DNA from: Otis tarda
Lineage: Eukaryota > Chordata > Aves > Otidiformes > Otididae
Direction of reading: 5' to 3'
NCBI GenBank assembly: GCA_026413225.1
Contig: JAPMTP010000078.1
Span: forward strand, 1-64,000
Length of the DNA: 64,000 nt
Part shown: positions 1 through 13,100 of the stretch, one piece after another
Layout of the letters: every line of letters starts with the position of its first letter
Position numbering within the stretch: the first letter of the stretch is position 1
Notes under the pieces: generated by a model
What the model was told of the DNA's origin: nothing
Seen by the model: the letters and a program-made list of their open reading frames with translations, nothing else
The model's database searches: none
Position numbers and translations under genes: made by a program

Positions 1-3000
1 GTTTTTTTTCATTGAGCGCCCACGTGCAGCTGGTGGTAAACGTTCGAAGCCCTGTTCGTCAGAGAAAGCCCGGAGCCCCCAATGTCTGTGCTGCGGTAGG
101 TGCGCTGCCAATGGCCGCTGAGGAGCAGCAAGAGCTTGACTGGCTGGCACTTTTGGTGTGGGAGCAGTGGGTCCGACGTTCGTGATTTTTCGGGGTTTTG
201 TTTCAGGGAGCGCCCAGGTGCAGCTGGTGGTAAACGTCGAAGCCTCCTTGTTCGTCAGGGAAAGCCCAGAGCCCCAATGTCTGTGGTGCTGTAGGTGCGC
301 TGCCAATGGCCGCTGAGGAGCAGCAAGAGCTTGAGTGGCTGGCACTTTTTGGTGTGGGAGCAATCGTCCGATGTTCGTGATTTTTCAGGGTTTTTTTCAG
401 TGGGCGCCCACGTGCGGGTGGTGGTAAACGGCTCCAGAAGCCCTTGTTCGTCAGGGAAAGCCCGGAGCCCCAATGTCTGTGCTGCTGTAGGTGCGCTGCC
501 AATGGCCGCTTCAAAGGAGCAGCAGAGCTTTAGTGTCCAGCACTTTTTTTCTGGGGAGCAATGGTGGGATGTTCGTGATTTTTCGGGTTTTTTTTTCAGA
601 GGGCGCCCACGCGTGCAGCTGGTGGTATACGTCGAAGCCCTGTTCGGGGTCAGGGAAAGCCGGAGCCCCAATGTCTGTGCTGCTGTAGGTGTGCTGCCAA
701 TGGCCGCTGAGGATCAGCAAGGGTTTGAGTGGCTGGCACTTTTGGTGTGGGAACAATTCTGTCCGACGTTCAGTGATTTTTTGTTATTTTTTTCAGGGAG
801 TGCCCACGTGCAGCTGGTGGTAAACGTCTAAGCCCTGTTCGTCAAAGAAAGCTCAGAGCTCCGATGTTCTGTACTGCTGTAGGTGCACTGCCAATGGCTG
901 CTTGAGGAGCAGCAAGAGCTTGGAGTGGCTGGCACTTTTGGTGTGGGAGCAATGGTCAGACGTTCGTGATATTTTGGTTTTTTTTCAGGAGCATAACCCA
1001 CGTGCAGCTAGTGGTAAATGCTCGAAGCCCTGTTCGTCAGAGAAAGCCCGGAGCCTTAATATTCTGTGCAAGGCTGTAGGTGCACTTTGCCAATGGCCGC
1101 TGAGGGGTAGCAAGAGCTTGAGTGGCTGGCACTTTTGGTGTGGGATCAATGGTCCGACGTTCGTGATTTTTTGGGGTTTTTTTTCAGGGAGGGCCCTGGT
1201 GCAGCTAGTGGTATACGTCGAAGCCCTGTTCGTCAGGGAAAAGCCCGGAGCCCCAATGTCTGTGCTGCTGTAGGTGCGCTGCCAACGGCCGCTGAGGAGC
1301 AGCAAGAGCTTGAGTGGCTGGCACTTTTGGTGTGGGAGCAATGGTCCGCCGTTCTTGATTTTTCGAGTATTTTTTTTTAGTGGGCACCCTGGTGCAGCTG
1401 GTGGTAAACGTCGAAGCCCTGTTCGTCAGAGAAAGCCCAGAGCCCCAATGTCTGTGGTGCTGTAGGTGCGCTGCCAATGGCCGCTGAGGAGCAGCAAGAG
1501 CTTGAATGGCTGGCACTTTTGGTGTGGGAGCAGTGGTCCGAAGTTCGTGATTTTTCGGTGGTTTTTTTCAGAGAGCGCCCAGGGTGCAGCTGGTGGTAAA
1601 CGTCGAAGCCCTGTTCGTCAGGGAAAGACTAGAGCCCCAATGTCTCTGGTGCGGTAGGTGCACTGCCAATGGCCGCTGAGGAGCAGCAAGAGCTTGAGTG
1701 TCTGGCACTTTTGGTGTGGGAGAAATAGTCCGACGTCCGTGATTTTTCGGGGGTTTTTTTTCAGGGGGCGCCACCGTGTAGCTGGTGGTAAATGTCAAAG
1801 CCCTGTTCGTCAGAAAAAGCCCGGAGCCGCAATGTCTGTGCTGCTGTAGGTGCACTGAAAATGGCCCCTGAGGAGTAGCAACAGGCTCGAGTGTCTGGCG
1901 CTGTTAGAGTGGGTGCAGTGGTCCGACGTTCGTGATTTTTTTGGGTTTCTTTTTCATTGGGCGCCCACGTGCAAGCTGGTGGTGGGAACGTGGAAGCCCT
2001 GTTCGTCAGGGAAAGCCTGGAGCCCCAGTGTTTGTGGTGCTGTAGGTGGACTGCCAATGGCCGCTGAGGAGCAGCAAGAGCTTGAGTGGCTGGCACTTTT
2101 GGTGTGGGTTCAATGATTCGACGTTCATGATTTTTCGGGGTTTTTTTTCAGTGGGTGCCCACGTGTAGCTGGTGTAAAAAGTTTAAGCCCTGTTCGTCAG
2201 AGAAAGCCGGGAGCCCTGGGGTCTGTCTGTGCTCTAGGTGCGCTGCCAATGGCCGCTGAGGAGCAGCAAGGGGTTTGAGTGGCTGGCACTTTTGGTGGTG
2301 GGGAGCAATCGTCCAATGCCCGTGATTTTTCTGGGTTTTTGTTCAGGGGGGCCTATGTGCAGCTGGTGGTAAACGTCGAAGCCCTGTTCGTCAGGGAAAG
2401 CCTCGAGCCCCAATGTCTGTGGTGCTGTGTAGGTGCACTGTCAATGGCCGCTGAGGAGCAGCAAGAGCTTGAGTGGCTGAAAATTTTGGTGTGGGAGCAA
2501 TCGTCCGATGTTCATGATTTTTTTGGGTTTTTTTCAGTGGGTGCCCACGTGTAGCTGGTGTAAAAGTTTAAGCCCTGTTCGTGAGAGAAAGCCCGGAGCC
2601 CCAATGTCTGTGCTGCTGTAGGTGCGCTGCCAATGGCCGCTGAGGAGCAGCAAGAGCTTGAGTGGCTGGCACTTTTGGTGTGGGAGCAATGGTCCGACGT
2701 TCGTGATTTTCCGGGCTTATTTTTCAGGAGGCGCCATGGTGCAGCTGGTGGTAAATGTCGAAGCCCTGTTTGTCAAGGAAAGCCCGGAGCCCCAATGTCT
2801 GTGGTGCTGTAGGTGTGCTGCAAATGACCGCTGAGGAGCAGCAAGAGCTTGAGTGGCTGGCACTTTTGGTGTGGGAGCAATCGTCCGACGTTCGTGATTT
2901 TTCGGGGTGTTTTCAGTGGGCGCCCACGTGTACCTGGTGGTAAACGTCGAAGCCCTGTTCGTCAGGGAAAGCCCGGAGCCCCAATGTCTGTGCTGCTGTA

Positions 3001-5195
3001 CGTGGACTGCCAATGGCCACTGAGGAGCAGCAAGAGCTTGAGTCGCTGGCACTTTTGGTGTGGGAGCCATCGTCTGACGTTCGTGATTTCTTGGGGTTTT
3101 TTTTCAGTGAGCACCCACGTGCAGCTGGTGGTAAACATCGAAGCCCTGTTCGTCAGGGAAAGCCCGGAGCCACAATGTGTGTGCTGCTGTAGGTGCGCTG
3201 CCAATGGCCGCTGAGGAGCAGCAAGAGCTTGAGTGTCTGGCCGTTTTGGTGTGGGAGCAATCATCTGATGTTCGTGTTTTTTCGGGGTGTTTTCAGTGGG
3301 CGCCCACGTGTAGCTGGTGGTAAATGTCGAAGCCCTGTTCGTCAGGGAAAGCCCGGAGCCCCAATGTCTGTGCTGCTGTAGGTGGACTTGCCAATGGCCG
3401 CTGAGGAGCAGCAAGAGCTTGACTGGCTGGCACTTTTGGTGTGGGAGCCATCGTCTGACGTTCGTGATTTCTTGGGGTTTTTTTTCAGTGGGCGCCCACG
3501 TGCAGCTGGTGGTAAACATCGAAGCCCTGTTCGTCAGGGAAAGCCCGGAGCCACAATGTGTGTGCTGCTGTAGATGCGCTGCCAATGGCCGCTGAGGAGC
3601 AGCAAGAGCTTGAGTGGCTGGCACTTTTGGTGTGGGAGCAATGGTCCGATGTTCGTGATTTTTCGGGTTTTTTTTTCAGAGGGCGCCCACGTCCAGCTGG
3701 TGGTAAACGTCGAAGCCCTGTTCGTCAGGGAAAGCGCGGAGCCCCAATGTCTGTGGTGCTGTAGGTGCGCTGCCAATGGCCGCTGAGGAGCAGCAAGGGT
3801 TTGAGTGGCTGGCACTTTTGGTGTGGGAACAATCGTCCGACGTTCGTGACTTTTTGAGTTTTTTTTTCAGGGAGCGCCCACGTGCAGCTGGTGGTAAACG
3901 TCTAAGCCCTGTTCGTCAGAGAAAGCCCGGAGCCCCAATGTCTGTGCTGCTGTAGGTGCACTGCCAATGGCCACTGAGGAGCAGCAAGAGCTTGAGTGGC
4001 TGGCACTTTTGGTGTGGGAGCAATGGTCCGAAATTCGTGATTTTTTGGGTTTTTCTTTCAGGGAGCGCCCACGTGCAGCTGGGTGTAAACGTCGAAGCCC
4101 TGTTCGTCAGGGAAAGCCCGGAGCCCCAATGTCTGTGCTGCTGTAGGTGCACTGTCAATGGCCGCTGAGGAGCAGCAAGAGCTTGAGTGGCTGGCACTTT
4201 TGGTGTGGGAGCAGTGGTCCGACGTTCGTGATTTTTCGGGGTTTTTTTTTCAGGGGGCGCCCACGTGCAGCTGGTGGTATACGTCGAAGCCCTGTTCGTC
4301 AGGGAAAGCCCGGAGCCCCAATGTCTGTGCTGCTGTAGGTGCGCTGCCAATGGCCGCTGAGGAGCAGCAAGAGCTTGAGTGGCTGGCACTTTTGGTGTGG
4401 GAGCAATGGTCCGACGTTCGTTATTTTTTGTGGTTTTTTTTCAGGGGGCGCCCTGTTGCAGCTGGTAGTAAATGTCAAATCCCTGTTCGTCAGGGAAAGC
4501 TCCGGAGCCCCAATGTCTGTGGTGCTGTAGGTGCGCTGCCAATGGCCGCTGAGGAGCAGCAAGATCTTGAGTGGCTGACACTTTTGGTGTGGGAGCAATG
4601 GTCCGACGTTCGTGATTTTTCGAGTATTATTTTTAGTGGGCACCCTGGTGCAGCTGGTGGTAAACGTGGAAGCCCTGTTCGTCAGAGAAAGCCCGGAGCA
4701 CAAATGTCTGTGCTGCTGTAGGTGCACTGAAAATGGCCGCTGAGGAGTAGCAAGAGCTTGAGTGTCTGGCGCTGTTGGTGTGGGTGCAGTGGTCCGACGT
4801 TCGTGATTTTTTGGGTTTCTTTTCATTGGGCGCCCAAGTGCAGCTGGTGGTAAACGTGGAAGCCCTGTTCGTCAGGGAAAGCCCGGAGCCCCAATTTCTC
4901 TGGTGCTGTAGGTGCACTGCCAATGGCCGCTGAGGAGCAGCAAGAGCTTGAGTGGCTGGCACTTTTGGTGTGGGTTCAATGGTTCGACGTTCGTGATTTT
5001 TTGGGGGTTTTCTTCAGTGGTTGCCCACGTGTAGCTGGTGTAAAAGTTTAAGCCCTGTTCGTCAGAGAAAGCCAGGAGCCCCAATGTCTGTGCTGCTGTA
5101 GGTGCGCTGCCAATGGCCGCTGAGGAGCAGCAAGAGCTTGAGTGGCTGGCACTTTTGGTGTGGGAGCAATGGTTCAACGTTCGTGATTTTTCGGG
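1..5195 (+). repeat. Higher-order repeat copy 1 (27-monomer type)
   Basis: The variant monomer containing CATTGAGCGCC at position 10 recurs at 5,205, and the monomers between follow the same order of private variants in both copies. From 2,622 to about 4,339 the offset to copy 2 is constant at 5,150-5,151 bp, close to 27 monomers of 191 bp. Nearer the window start the offset grows to 5,195 because this copy has many extra short insertions. One monomer near 4,681-4,870, with a CTGAAAATGG variant, is missing from copy 2. Confidence 0.8.
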
Positions 5196-8100
5196 GTTTT
5201 TTTTCATTGAGCGCCCACGTGCAGCTGGTGGTAAACGTCGAAGCCCTGTTCGTCAGAGAAAGCCCGGAGCCCCAATGTCTGTGCTGCGGTAGGTGCGCTG
5301 CCAATGGCCGCTGAGGAGCAGCAAGAGCTTGACTGGCTGGCACTTTTGGTGTGGGAGCAGTGGTCCGACGTTCGTGATTTTTCGGGGTTTTGTTTCAGGG
5401 AGCGCCCAGGTGCAGCTGGTGGTAAACGTCGAAGCCCTGTTCGTCAGGGAAAGCCCAGAGCCCCAATGTCTGTGGTGCTGTAGGTGCGCTGCCAATGGCC
5501 GCTGAGGAGCAGCAAGAGCTTGAGTGGCTGGCACTTTTGGTGTGGGAGCAATCGTCCGATGTTCGTGATTTTTTTGGGTTTTTTTCAGTGGGCGCCCACG
5601 TGCGGGTGGTGGTAAACGTCGAAGCCCTGTTCGTCAGGGAAAGCCCGGAGCCCCAATGTCTGTGCTGCTGTAGGTGCGCTGCCAATGGCCGCTGAGGAGC
5701 AGCAAGAGCTTTAGTGTCCAGCACTTTTTTTCTGGGAGCAATGGTCGGATGTTCGTGATTTTTCGGGTTTTTTTTTTCAGAGGGCGCCCACGTGCAGCTG
5801 GTGGTATACGTCGAAGCCCTGTTCGTCAGGGAAAGCCGGAGCCCCAATGTCTGTGCTGCTGTAGGTGTGCTGCCAATGGCCGCTGAGGATCAGCAAGGGT
5901 TTGAGTGGCTGGCACTTTTGGTGTGGGAACAATTGTCCGACGTTCGTGATTTTTTGTTATTTTTTTTCAGGGAGTGCCCACGTGCAGCTGGTGGTAAACG
6001 TCTAAGCCCTGTTCGTCAAAGAAAGCCCAGAGCTCCGATGTCTGTACTGCTGTAGGTGCACTGCCAATGGCTGCTGAGGAGCAGCAAGAGCTTGAGTGGC
6101 TGGCACTTTTGGTGTGGGAGCAATGGTCAGACGTTCGTGATATTTTGGTTTTTTTTTTTCAGGGAGCGCCCACGTGCAGCTAGTGGTAAATGTCGAAGCC
6201 CTGTTCGTCAGAGAAAGCCCGGAGCCTTAATATCTGTGCTGCTGTAGGTGCACTGCCAATGGCCGCTGAGGGGTAGCAAGAGCTTGAGTGGCTGGCACTT
6301 TTGGTGTGGGATCAATGGTCCGACTTTCGTGATTTTTTGGGGTTTTTTTTCAGGGAGGGCCCTGGTGCAGCTAGTGGTATACGTCGAAGCCCTGTTCGTC
6401 AGGGAAAGCCCGGAGCCCCAATGTCTGTGCTGCTGTAGGTGCGCTGCCAACGGCCGCTGAGGAGCAGCAAGAGCTTGAGTGGCTGGCACTTTTGGTGTGG
6501 GAGCAATGGTCCGCCGTTCTTGATTTTTCGAGTATTTTTTTTAGTGGGCACCCTGGTGCAGCTGGTGGTAAACGTCGAAGCCCTGTTCGTCAGAGAAAGC
6601 CCAGAGCCCCAATGTCTGTGGTGCTGTAGGTGCGCTGCCAATGGCCGCTGAGGAGCAGCAAGAGCTTGAATGGCTGGCACTTTTGGTGTGGGAGCATTGG
6701 TCCGAAGTTCGTGATTTTTCGGTGGTTTTTTTCAGGGAGCGCCCAGGTGCAGCTGGTGGTAAACGTCGAAGCCCTGTTCGTCAGGGAAAGACTAGAGCCC
6801 CAATGTCTCTGGTGCGGTAGGTGCACTGCCAATGGCCGCTGAGGAGCAGCAAGAGCTTGAGTGTCTGGCACTTTTGGTGTGGGAGAAATAGTCCGACGTC
6901 CGTGATTTTTCGGGGGTTTTTTTCAGGGGGCGCCACCGTGTAGCTGGTGGTAAATGTCAAAGCCCTGTTCGTCAGAAAAAGCCCGGAGCCGCAATGTCTG
7001 TGCTGCTGTAGGTGCACTGAAAATGGCCCCTGAGGAGTAGCAAGAGCTCGAGTGTCTGGCGCTGTTGGAGTGGGTGCAGTGGTCCGACGTTCGTGATTTT
7101 TTGGGTTTCTTTTCATTGGGCGCCCACGTGCAGCTGGTGGTAAACGTGGAAGCCCTGTTCGTCAGGGAAAGCCTGGAGCCCCAGTGTTTGTGGTGCTGTA
7201 GGTGGACTGCCAATGGCCGCTGAGGAGCAGCAAGAGCTTGAGTGGCTGGCACTTTTGGTGTGGGTTCAATGATTCGACGTTCATGATTTTTCGGGGTTTT
7301 TTTCAGTGGGTGCCCACGTGTAGCTGGTGTAAAAGTTTAAGCCCTGTTCGTCAGAGAAAGCCGGGGAGCCCCAATGTCTGTGGTGCTCTAGGTGCGCTGC
7401 CAATGGCCGCTGAGGAGCAGCAAGGGTTTGAGTGGCTGGCACTTTTGGTGTGTGAGCAATCGTCCAATGTTCGTGATTTTCTCTGGGTTTTTGTTCAGGG
7501 GGGCCCATGTGCAGCTGGTGGTAAACGTCGAAGCCCTGTTCGTCAGGGAAAGCCTGGAGCCCCAATGTCTGTGGTGCTGTAGGTGCACTGTCAATGGCCG
7601 CTGAGGAGCAGCAAGAGCTTGAGTGGCTGAAAATTTTGGTGTGGGAGCAATCGTCCGATGTTCATGATTTTTTTGGGTTTTTTTCAGTGGGCACCCACGT
7701 GTAGGTGGTGGTAAAATTCGAAGCCCTGTTCGTCAGGGAAAGCCCGGAGCCCCAATGTCTGTGCTGCTGTAGGTGCGCTGCCAATGGCCGCTGAGGAGCA
7801 GCAAGAGCTTGAGTGGCTGGCACTTTTGGTGTGGGAGCAATGGTCCGACGTTCGTGATTTTCCGGGCTTATTTTTCAGGAGGCGCCATGGTGCAGCTGGT
7901 GGTAAATGTCGAAGCCCTGTTTGTCAAGGAAAGCCCGGAGCCCCAATGTCTGTGGTGCTGTAGGTGTGCTGCAAATGACCGCTGAGGAGCAGCAAGAGCT
8001 TGAGTGGCTGGCACTTTTGGTGTGGGAGCAATCGTCCGACGTTCGTGATTTTTCGGGGTGTTTTCAGTGGGCGCCCACGTGTACCTGGTGGTAAACGTCG

Positions 8101-10154
8101 AAGCCCTGTTCGTCAGGGAAAGCCCGGAGCCCCAATGTCTGTGCTGCTGTACGTGGACTGCCAATGGCCACTGAGGAGCAGCAAGAGCTTGAGTCGCTGG
8201 CACTTTTGGTGTGGGAGCCATCGTCTGACGTTCGTGATTTCTTGGGGTTTTTTTTCAGTGAGCACCCACGTGCAGCTGGTGGTAAACATCGAAGCCCTGT
8301 TCGTCAGGGAAAGCCCGGAGCCACAATGTGTGTGCTGCTGTAGGTGCGCTTCCAATGGCCGCTGAGGAGCAGCAAGAGCTTGAGTGTCTGGCCGTTTTGG
8401 TGTGGGAGCAATAATCTGATGTTCGTGTTTTTTCGGGGTGTTTTCAGTGGGCGCCCACGTGTAGCTGGTGGTAAATGTCGAAGCCCTGTTCGTCAGGGAA
8501 AGCCCGGAGCCCCAATGTCTGTGCTGCTGTAGGTGGACTGCCAATGGCCGCTGAGGAGCAGCAAGAGCTTGACTGGCTGGCACTTTTGGTGTGGGAGCCA
8601 TCGTCTGACGTTCGTGATTTCTTGGGGTTTTTTTTCAGTGGGCGCCCACGTGCAGCTGGTGGTAAACATCGAAGCCCTGTTCGTCAGGGGAAAGCCCGGA
8701 GCCACAATGTGTGTGCTGCTGTAGATGCGCTGCCAATGGCCGCTGAGGAGCAGCAAGAGCTTGAGTGGCTGGCACTTTTGGTGTGGGAGCAATGGTCCGA
8801 TGTTCGTGATTTTTCGGTTTTTTTTTTCAGAGGGCGCCCACGTCCAGCTGGTGGTAAACGTCGAAGCCCTGTTCGTCAGGGAAAGCGCGGAGCCCCAATG
8901 TCTGTGGTGCTGTAGGTGCGCTGCCAATGGCCGCTGAGGAGCAGCAAGGGTTTGAGTGGCTGGCACTTTTGGTGTGGGAACAATCGTCCGACGTTCGTGA
9001 CTTTTTGAGGTTTTTTTTCAGGGAGCGCCCACGTGCAGCTGGTCGTAAACGTCTAAGCCCTGTTCGTCAGAGAAAGCCCGGAGCCCCAATGTCTGTGCTG
9101 CTGTAGGTGCACTGCCAATGGCCACTGAGGAGCAGCAAGAGCTTGAGTGGCTGGCACTTTTGGTGTGGGAGCAATGGTCCGAAATTCGTGATTTTTTGGG
9201 TTTTTCTTTCAGGGAGCGCCCACGTGCAGCTGGGTGTAAACGTCGAAGCCCTGTTCGTCAGGGAAAGCCCGGAGCCCCAATGTCTGTGCTGCTGTAGGTG
9301 CACTGTCAATGGCCGCTGAGGAGCAGCAAGAGCTTGAGTGGCTGGCACTTTTGGTGTGGGAGCAGTGGTCCGACGTTCGTGATTTTACGGGGTTTTTTTT
9401 CAGGGGGCGCCCACGTGCAGCTGGTGGTATACGTCGAAGCCCTGTTCGTCAGGGAAAGCCCGGAGCCCCAATGTCTGTGCTGCTGTAGGTGCGCTGCCAA
9501 TGGCCGCTGAGGAGCAGCAAGAGCTTGAGTGGCTGGCACTTTTGGTGTGGGAGCAATGGTCCGACGTTCGTTATTTTTTGTGGTTTTTTTTCAGGGGGCG
9601 CCCTGTTGCAGCTGGTAGTAAATGTCAAATCCCTGTTCGTCAGGGAAAGCCCGGAGCCCCAATGTCTGTGGTGCTGTAGGTGCGCTGCCAATGGCCGCTG
9701 AGGAGCAGCAAGATCTTGAGTGGCTGACACTTTTGGTGTGGGAGCAATGGTCCGACGTTCGTGATTTTTCGAGTATTATTTTTAGTGGGCACCCTGGTGC
9801 AGCTGGTGGTAAACGTGGAAGCCCTGTTCGTCAGGGAAAGCCCGGAGCCCCAATTTCTCTGGTGCTGTAGGTGCACTGCCAATGGCCGCTGAGGAGCAGC
9901 AAGAGCTTGAGTGGCTGGCACTTTTGGTGTGGGTTCAATGGTTCGACGTTCGTGATTTTTTGGGGGTTTTCTTCAGTGGTTGCCCACATGTAGCTGGTGT
10001 AAAAGTTTAAGCCCTGTTCGTCAGAGAAAGCCCGGAGCCCCAATGTCTGTGCTGCTGTAGGTGCGCTGCCAATGGCCGCTGAGGAGCAGCAAGAGCTTGA
10101 GTGGCTGGCACTTTTGGTGTGGGAGCAATGGTTCAACGTTCGTGATTTTTCGGG
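5196..10154 (+). repeat. Higher-order repeat copy 2 (26-monomer type)
   Basis: Second copy of the long HOR, about 4,959 bp. It matches copy 1 monomer by monomer, for example the variant monomer at 2,622 and its twin at 7,773. It lacks one monomer that copy 1 has near 4.7-4.87 kb, which explains the drop from the 5,151-bp to the 4,959-bp offset. The next marker monomer begins at 10,164. Confidence 0.8.
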
Positions 10155-13100
10155 GTTTTTTTTCATTGAGCGCCCACGTGCAGCTGGTGGTAAACGTCGA
10201 AGCCCTGTTCGTCAGAGAAAGCCCGGATCCCCAATGTCTGTGCTGCGGTAGGTGCGCTGCCAATGGCCGCTGAGGGGCAGCAAGATCTTGACTGGCTGGC
10301 ACTTTTGGTGTGGGAGCAGTGGTCCGACGTTCGTGATTTTTCGGGGTTTTGTTTCAGGGAGCGCCCAGGTGCAGCTGGTGGTAAACGTCGAAGCCCTGTT
10401 CGTCAGGGAAAGCCCAGAGCCCCAATGTCTGTGGTGCTGTAGGTGCGCTGCCAATGGCCGCTGAGGAGCAGCAAGAGCTTGAGTGGCTGGCACTTTTGGT
10501 GTGGAGCAATCGTCCGATGTTCGTGATTTTTTTGGGTTTTTTTCAGTGGGCGCCCACGTGCAGGTGGTGGTAAACGTTGAAGCCCTGTTCGTCAGGGAAA
10601 GCCCGGAGCCCCAATGTCTGTGCTGCTGTAGGTGCGCTGCCAATGGCCGCTGGGGATCAGCAAGGGTTTGAGTGGCTGGCACTTTTGGTGTGGGAACAAT
10701 TGTCCGACGTTCGTGATTTTTTGTTATTTTTTTCAGGGAGCGCCCACGTGCAGCTGGTGGTAAACGTCTAAGCCCTGTTCGTCAAAGAAAGCCCAGAGCT
10801 CCGATGTCTGTGCTGCTGTAGGTGCACTGCCAATGGCCGCTGAGGGGTAGCAAGAGCTTGAGTGGCTGACAATTTTGGTGTGGGAGCAATGGTCCGACGT
10901 TCGTGATTTTTGGGGTTTTTTTTCAGGGAGGGCCCTGGTGCAGCTAGTGGTATACGTCGAAGCCCTGTTCGTCAGGGAAAGCCCGGAGCCACAATGTGTG
11001 TGCTGCTGTAGATGCGCTGCCAATGGCCGCTGAGGAGCAGCAAGAGCTTGAGTGGCTGGCACTTTTGGTGTGGGAGCAATGGTCCGATGTTCGTGATTTT
11101 TCGGGTTTTTTTTTTTTCATAGGGCGCCCACGTCCAGCTGGTGGTAACGTCGAAGCCCTGTTCGTCAGGGAAAGCGCGGAGCCCCAATGTCTGTGGTGCT
11201 GTAGGTGCGCTGCCAATGGCCGCTGAGGAGCAGCAAGGGTTTGAGTGGCTGGCACTTTCGGTGTGGGAACAATCGTCCGACGTTCGTGACTTTTTGAGGT
11301 TTTTTTCAGGGAGCGCCCACGTGCAGCTGGTGGTAAACGTCTAAGCCCTGTTCGTCAGAGAAAGCCCGGAGCCCCAATGTCTGTGCTGCTGTAGGTGCAC
11401 TGCCAATGGCCACTGAGGAGCAGCAAGAGCTTGAGTGGCTGGCACTTTTGGTGTGGGAGCAATGGTCCGAAATTCGTGATTTTTTGGGTTTTCTTTCAGG
11501 GAGCGCCCACGTGCAGCTGGGTGTAAACGTCGAAGCCCTGTTCGTCAGGGAAAGCCCGGAGCCCCAATGTCTGTGCTGCTGTAGGTGCACTGTCAATGGC
11601 CGCTGAGGAGCAGCAAGAGCTTGAGTGGCTGGCACTTTTGGTGTGGGAGCAATGGTCCGACGTTCGTGATTTTTTGGGGGTTTTCTTCAGTGGTTGCCCA
11701 CATGTAGCTGGTGTAAAAGTTTAAGCCCTGTTCGTCAGAGAAAGCCCGGAGCCCCAATGTCTGTGCTGCTGTAGGTGCGCTGCCAATGGCCGCTGAGGAG
11801 CAGCAAGAGCTTGAGTGGCTGGCACTTTTGGTGTGGGAGCAATGGTTCAACGTTCGTGATTTTTCGGGGTTTTTTTTCATTGAGCGCCCACGTGCAGCTG
11901 GTGGTAAACGTCGAAGCCCTGTTCGTCAGAGAAAGCCCAGAGCCCCAATGTCTGTGGTGCTGTAGGTGCGTTGCCAATGGCCGCTGAGGAGCAGCAAGAG
12001 CTTGAATGGCTGGCACTTTTGGTGTGGGAGCAGTGGTCCGAAGTTCGTGATTTTTCGGTGGTTTTTTTCAGGGAGCGCCCAGGTGCAGCTGGTGGTAAAC
12101 GTCGAAGACCTGTTCGTCAGGGAAAGCCCAGAGCCCCAATGTCTGTGGTGCTGTAGGTGCGCTGCCAATGGCCGCTGAGGAGCAGCAAGAGCTTGAGTGG
12201 CTGGCACTTTTGGTGTGGAGCAATCGTCCGATGTTCGTGATTTTTTTGGGTTTTTTTCAGTGGGCGCCCACGTGCAGGTGGTGGTAAACGTTGAAGCCCT
12301 GTTCGTCAGGGAAAGCCCGGAGCCCCAATGTCTGTGCTGCTGTAGGTGCGCTGCCAATGGCCGCTGGGGATCAGCAAGGGTTTGAGTGGCTGGCACTTTT
12401 GGTGTGGGAACAATTGTCCGACGTTCGTGATTTTTTGTTATTTTTTTTTTCAGGGAGCGCCCAGGTGCAGCTGGTGGTAAACGTCGAAGACCTGTTCGTC
12501 AGGGAAAGACTAGAGCCCCAATGTCTCTGGTGCGGTAGGTGCACTGCCAATGGCCGCTGAGGAGCAGCAAGAGCTTGAGTGGCTGGCACTTTTGGTGTGG
12601 GAGCAATCGTCCGATGTTCGTGATTTTTTTTGGGTTTTTTTTTCAGTGGGCGCCCACGTGTAGGTGGCGGTAAACGTCGAAGCCCTGTTCGTCAGGGAAA
12701 GCCCGGAGCCCCAATGTCTGTGGTGCTGTAGGTGCGCTGCCAATGGCCGCTGAGGAGCAGCAAGAGCTTGAGTGGCTGGCACTTTTGGTGTGGGAGCAAT
12801 CGTCCCACGTTCGTTATTTTTCGGGGTTTTTTTCAGGGGGCGCCCTTTGCAGCTGGTGGTAAATGTCAAAGCCCTGTTCGTCAGGGAAAGCCCGGAGCCC
12901 CAATGTCTCTGGTGCTTTAGGTGCGCTGCCAATGGCCGCTGAGGAGCAGCAAGAGCTTGACTGGCTGGCACTTTTGGTGTGGGAGTAATGGTCCGGCGTT
13001 CGTGATTTTTCAGGGTTATTTTCAGGGGACGCGCAGGTGCAACTGGTGGTAAACGTGGAAGCCCTGTTCGTCAGGGAAATCACGGAGCCTCAATGTCTGT

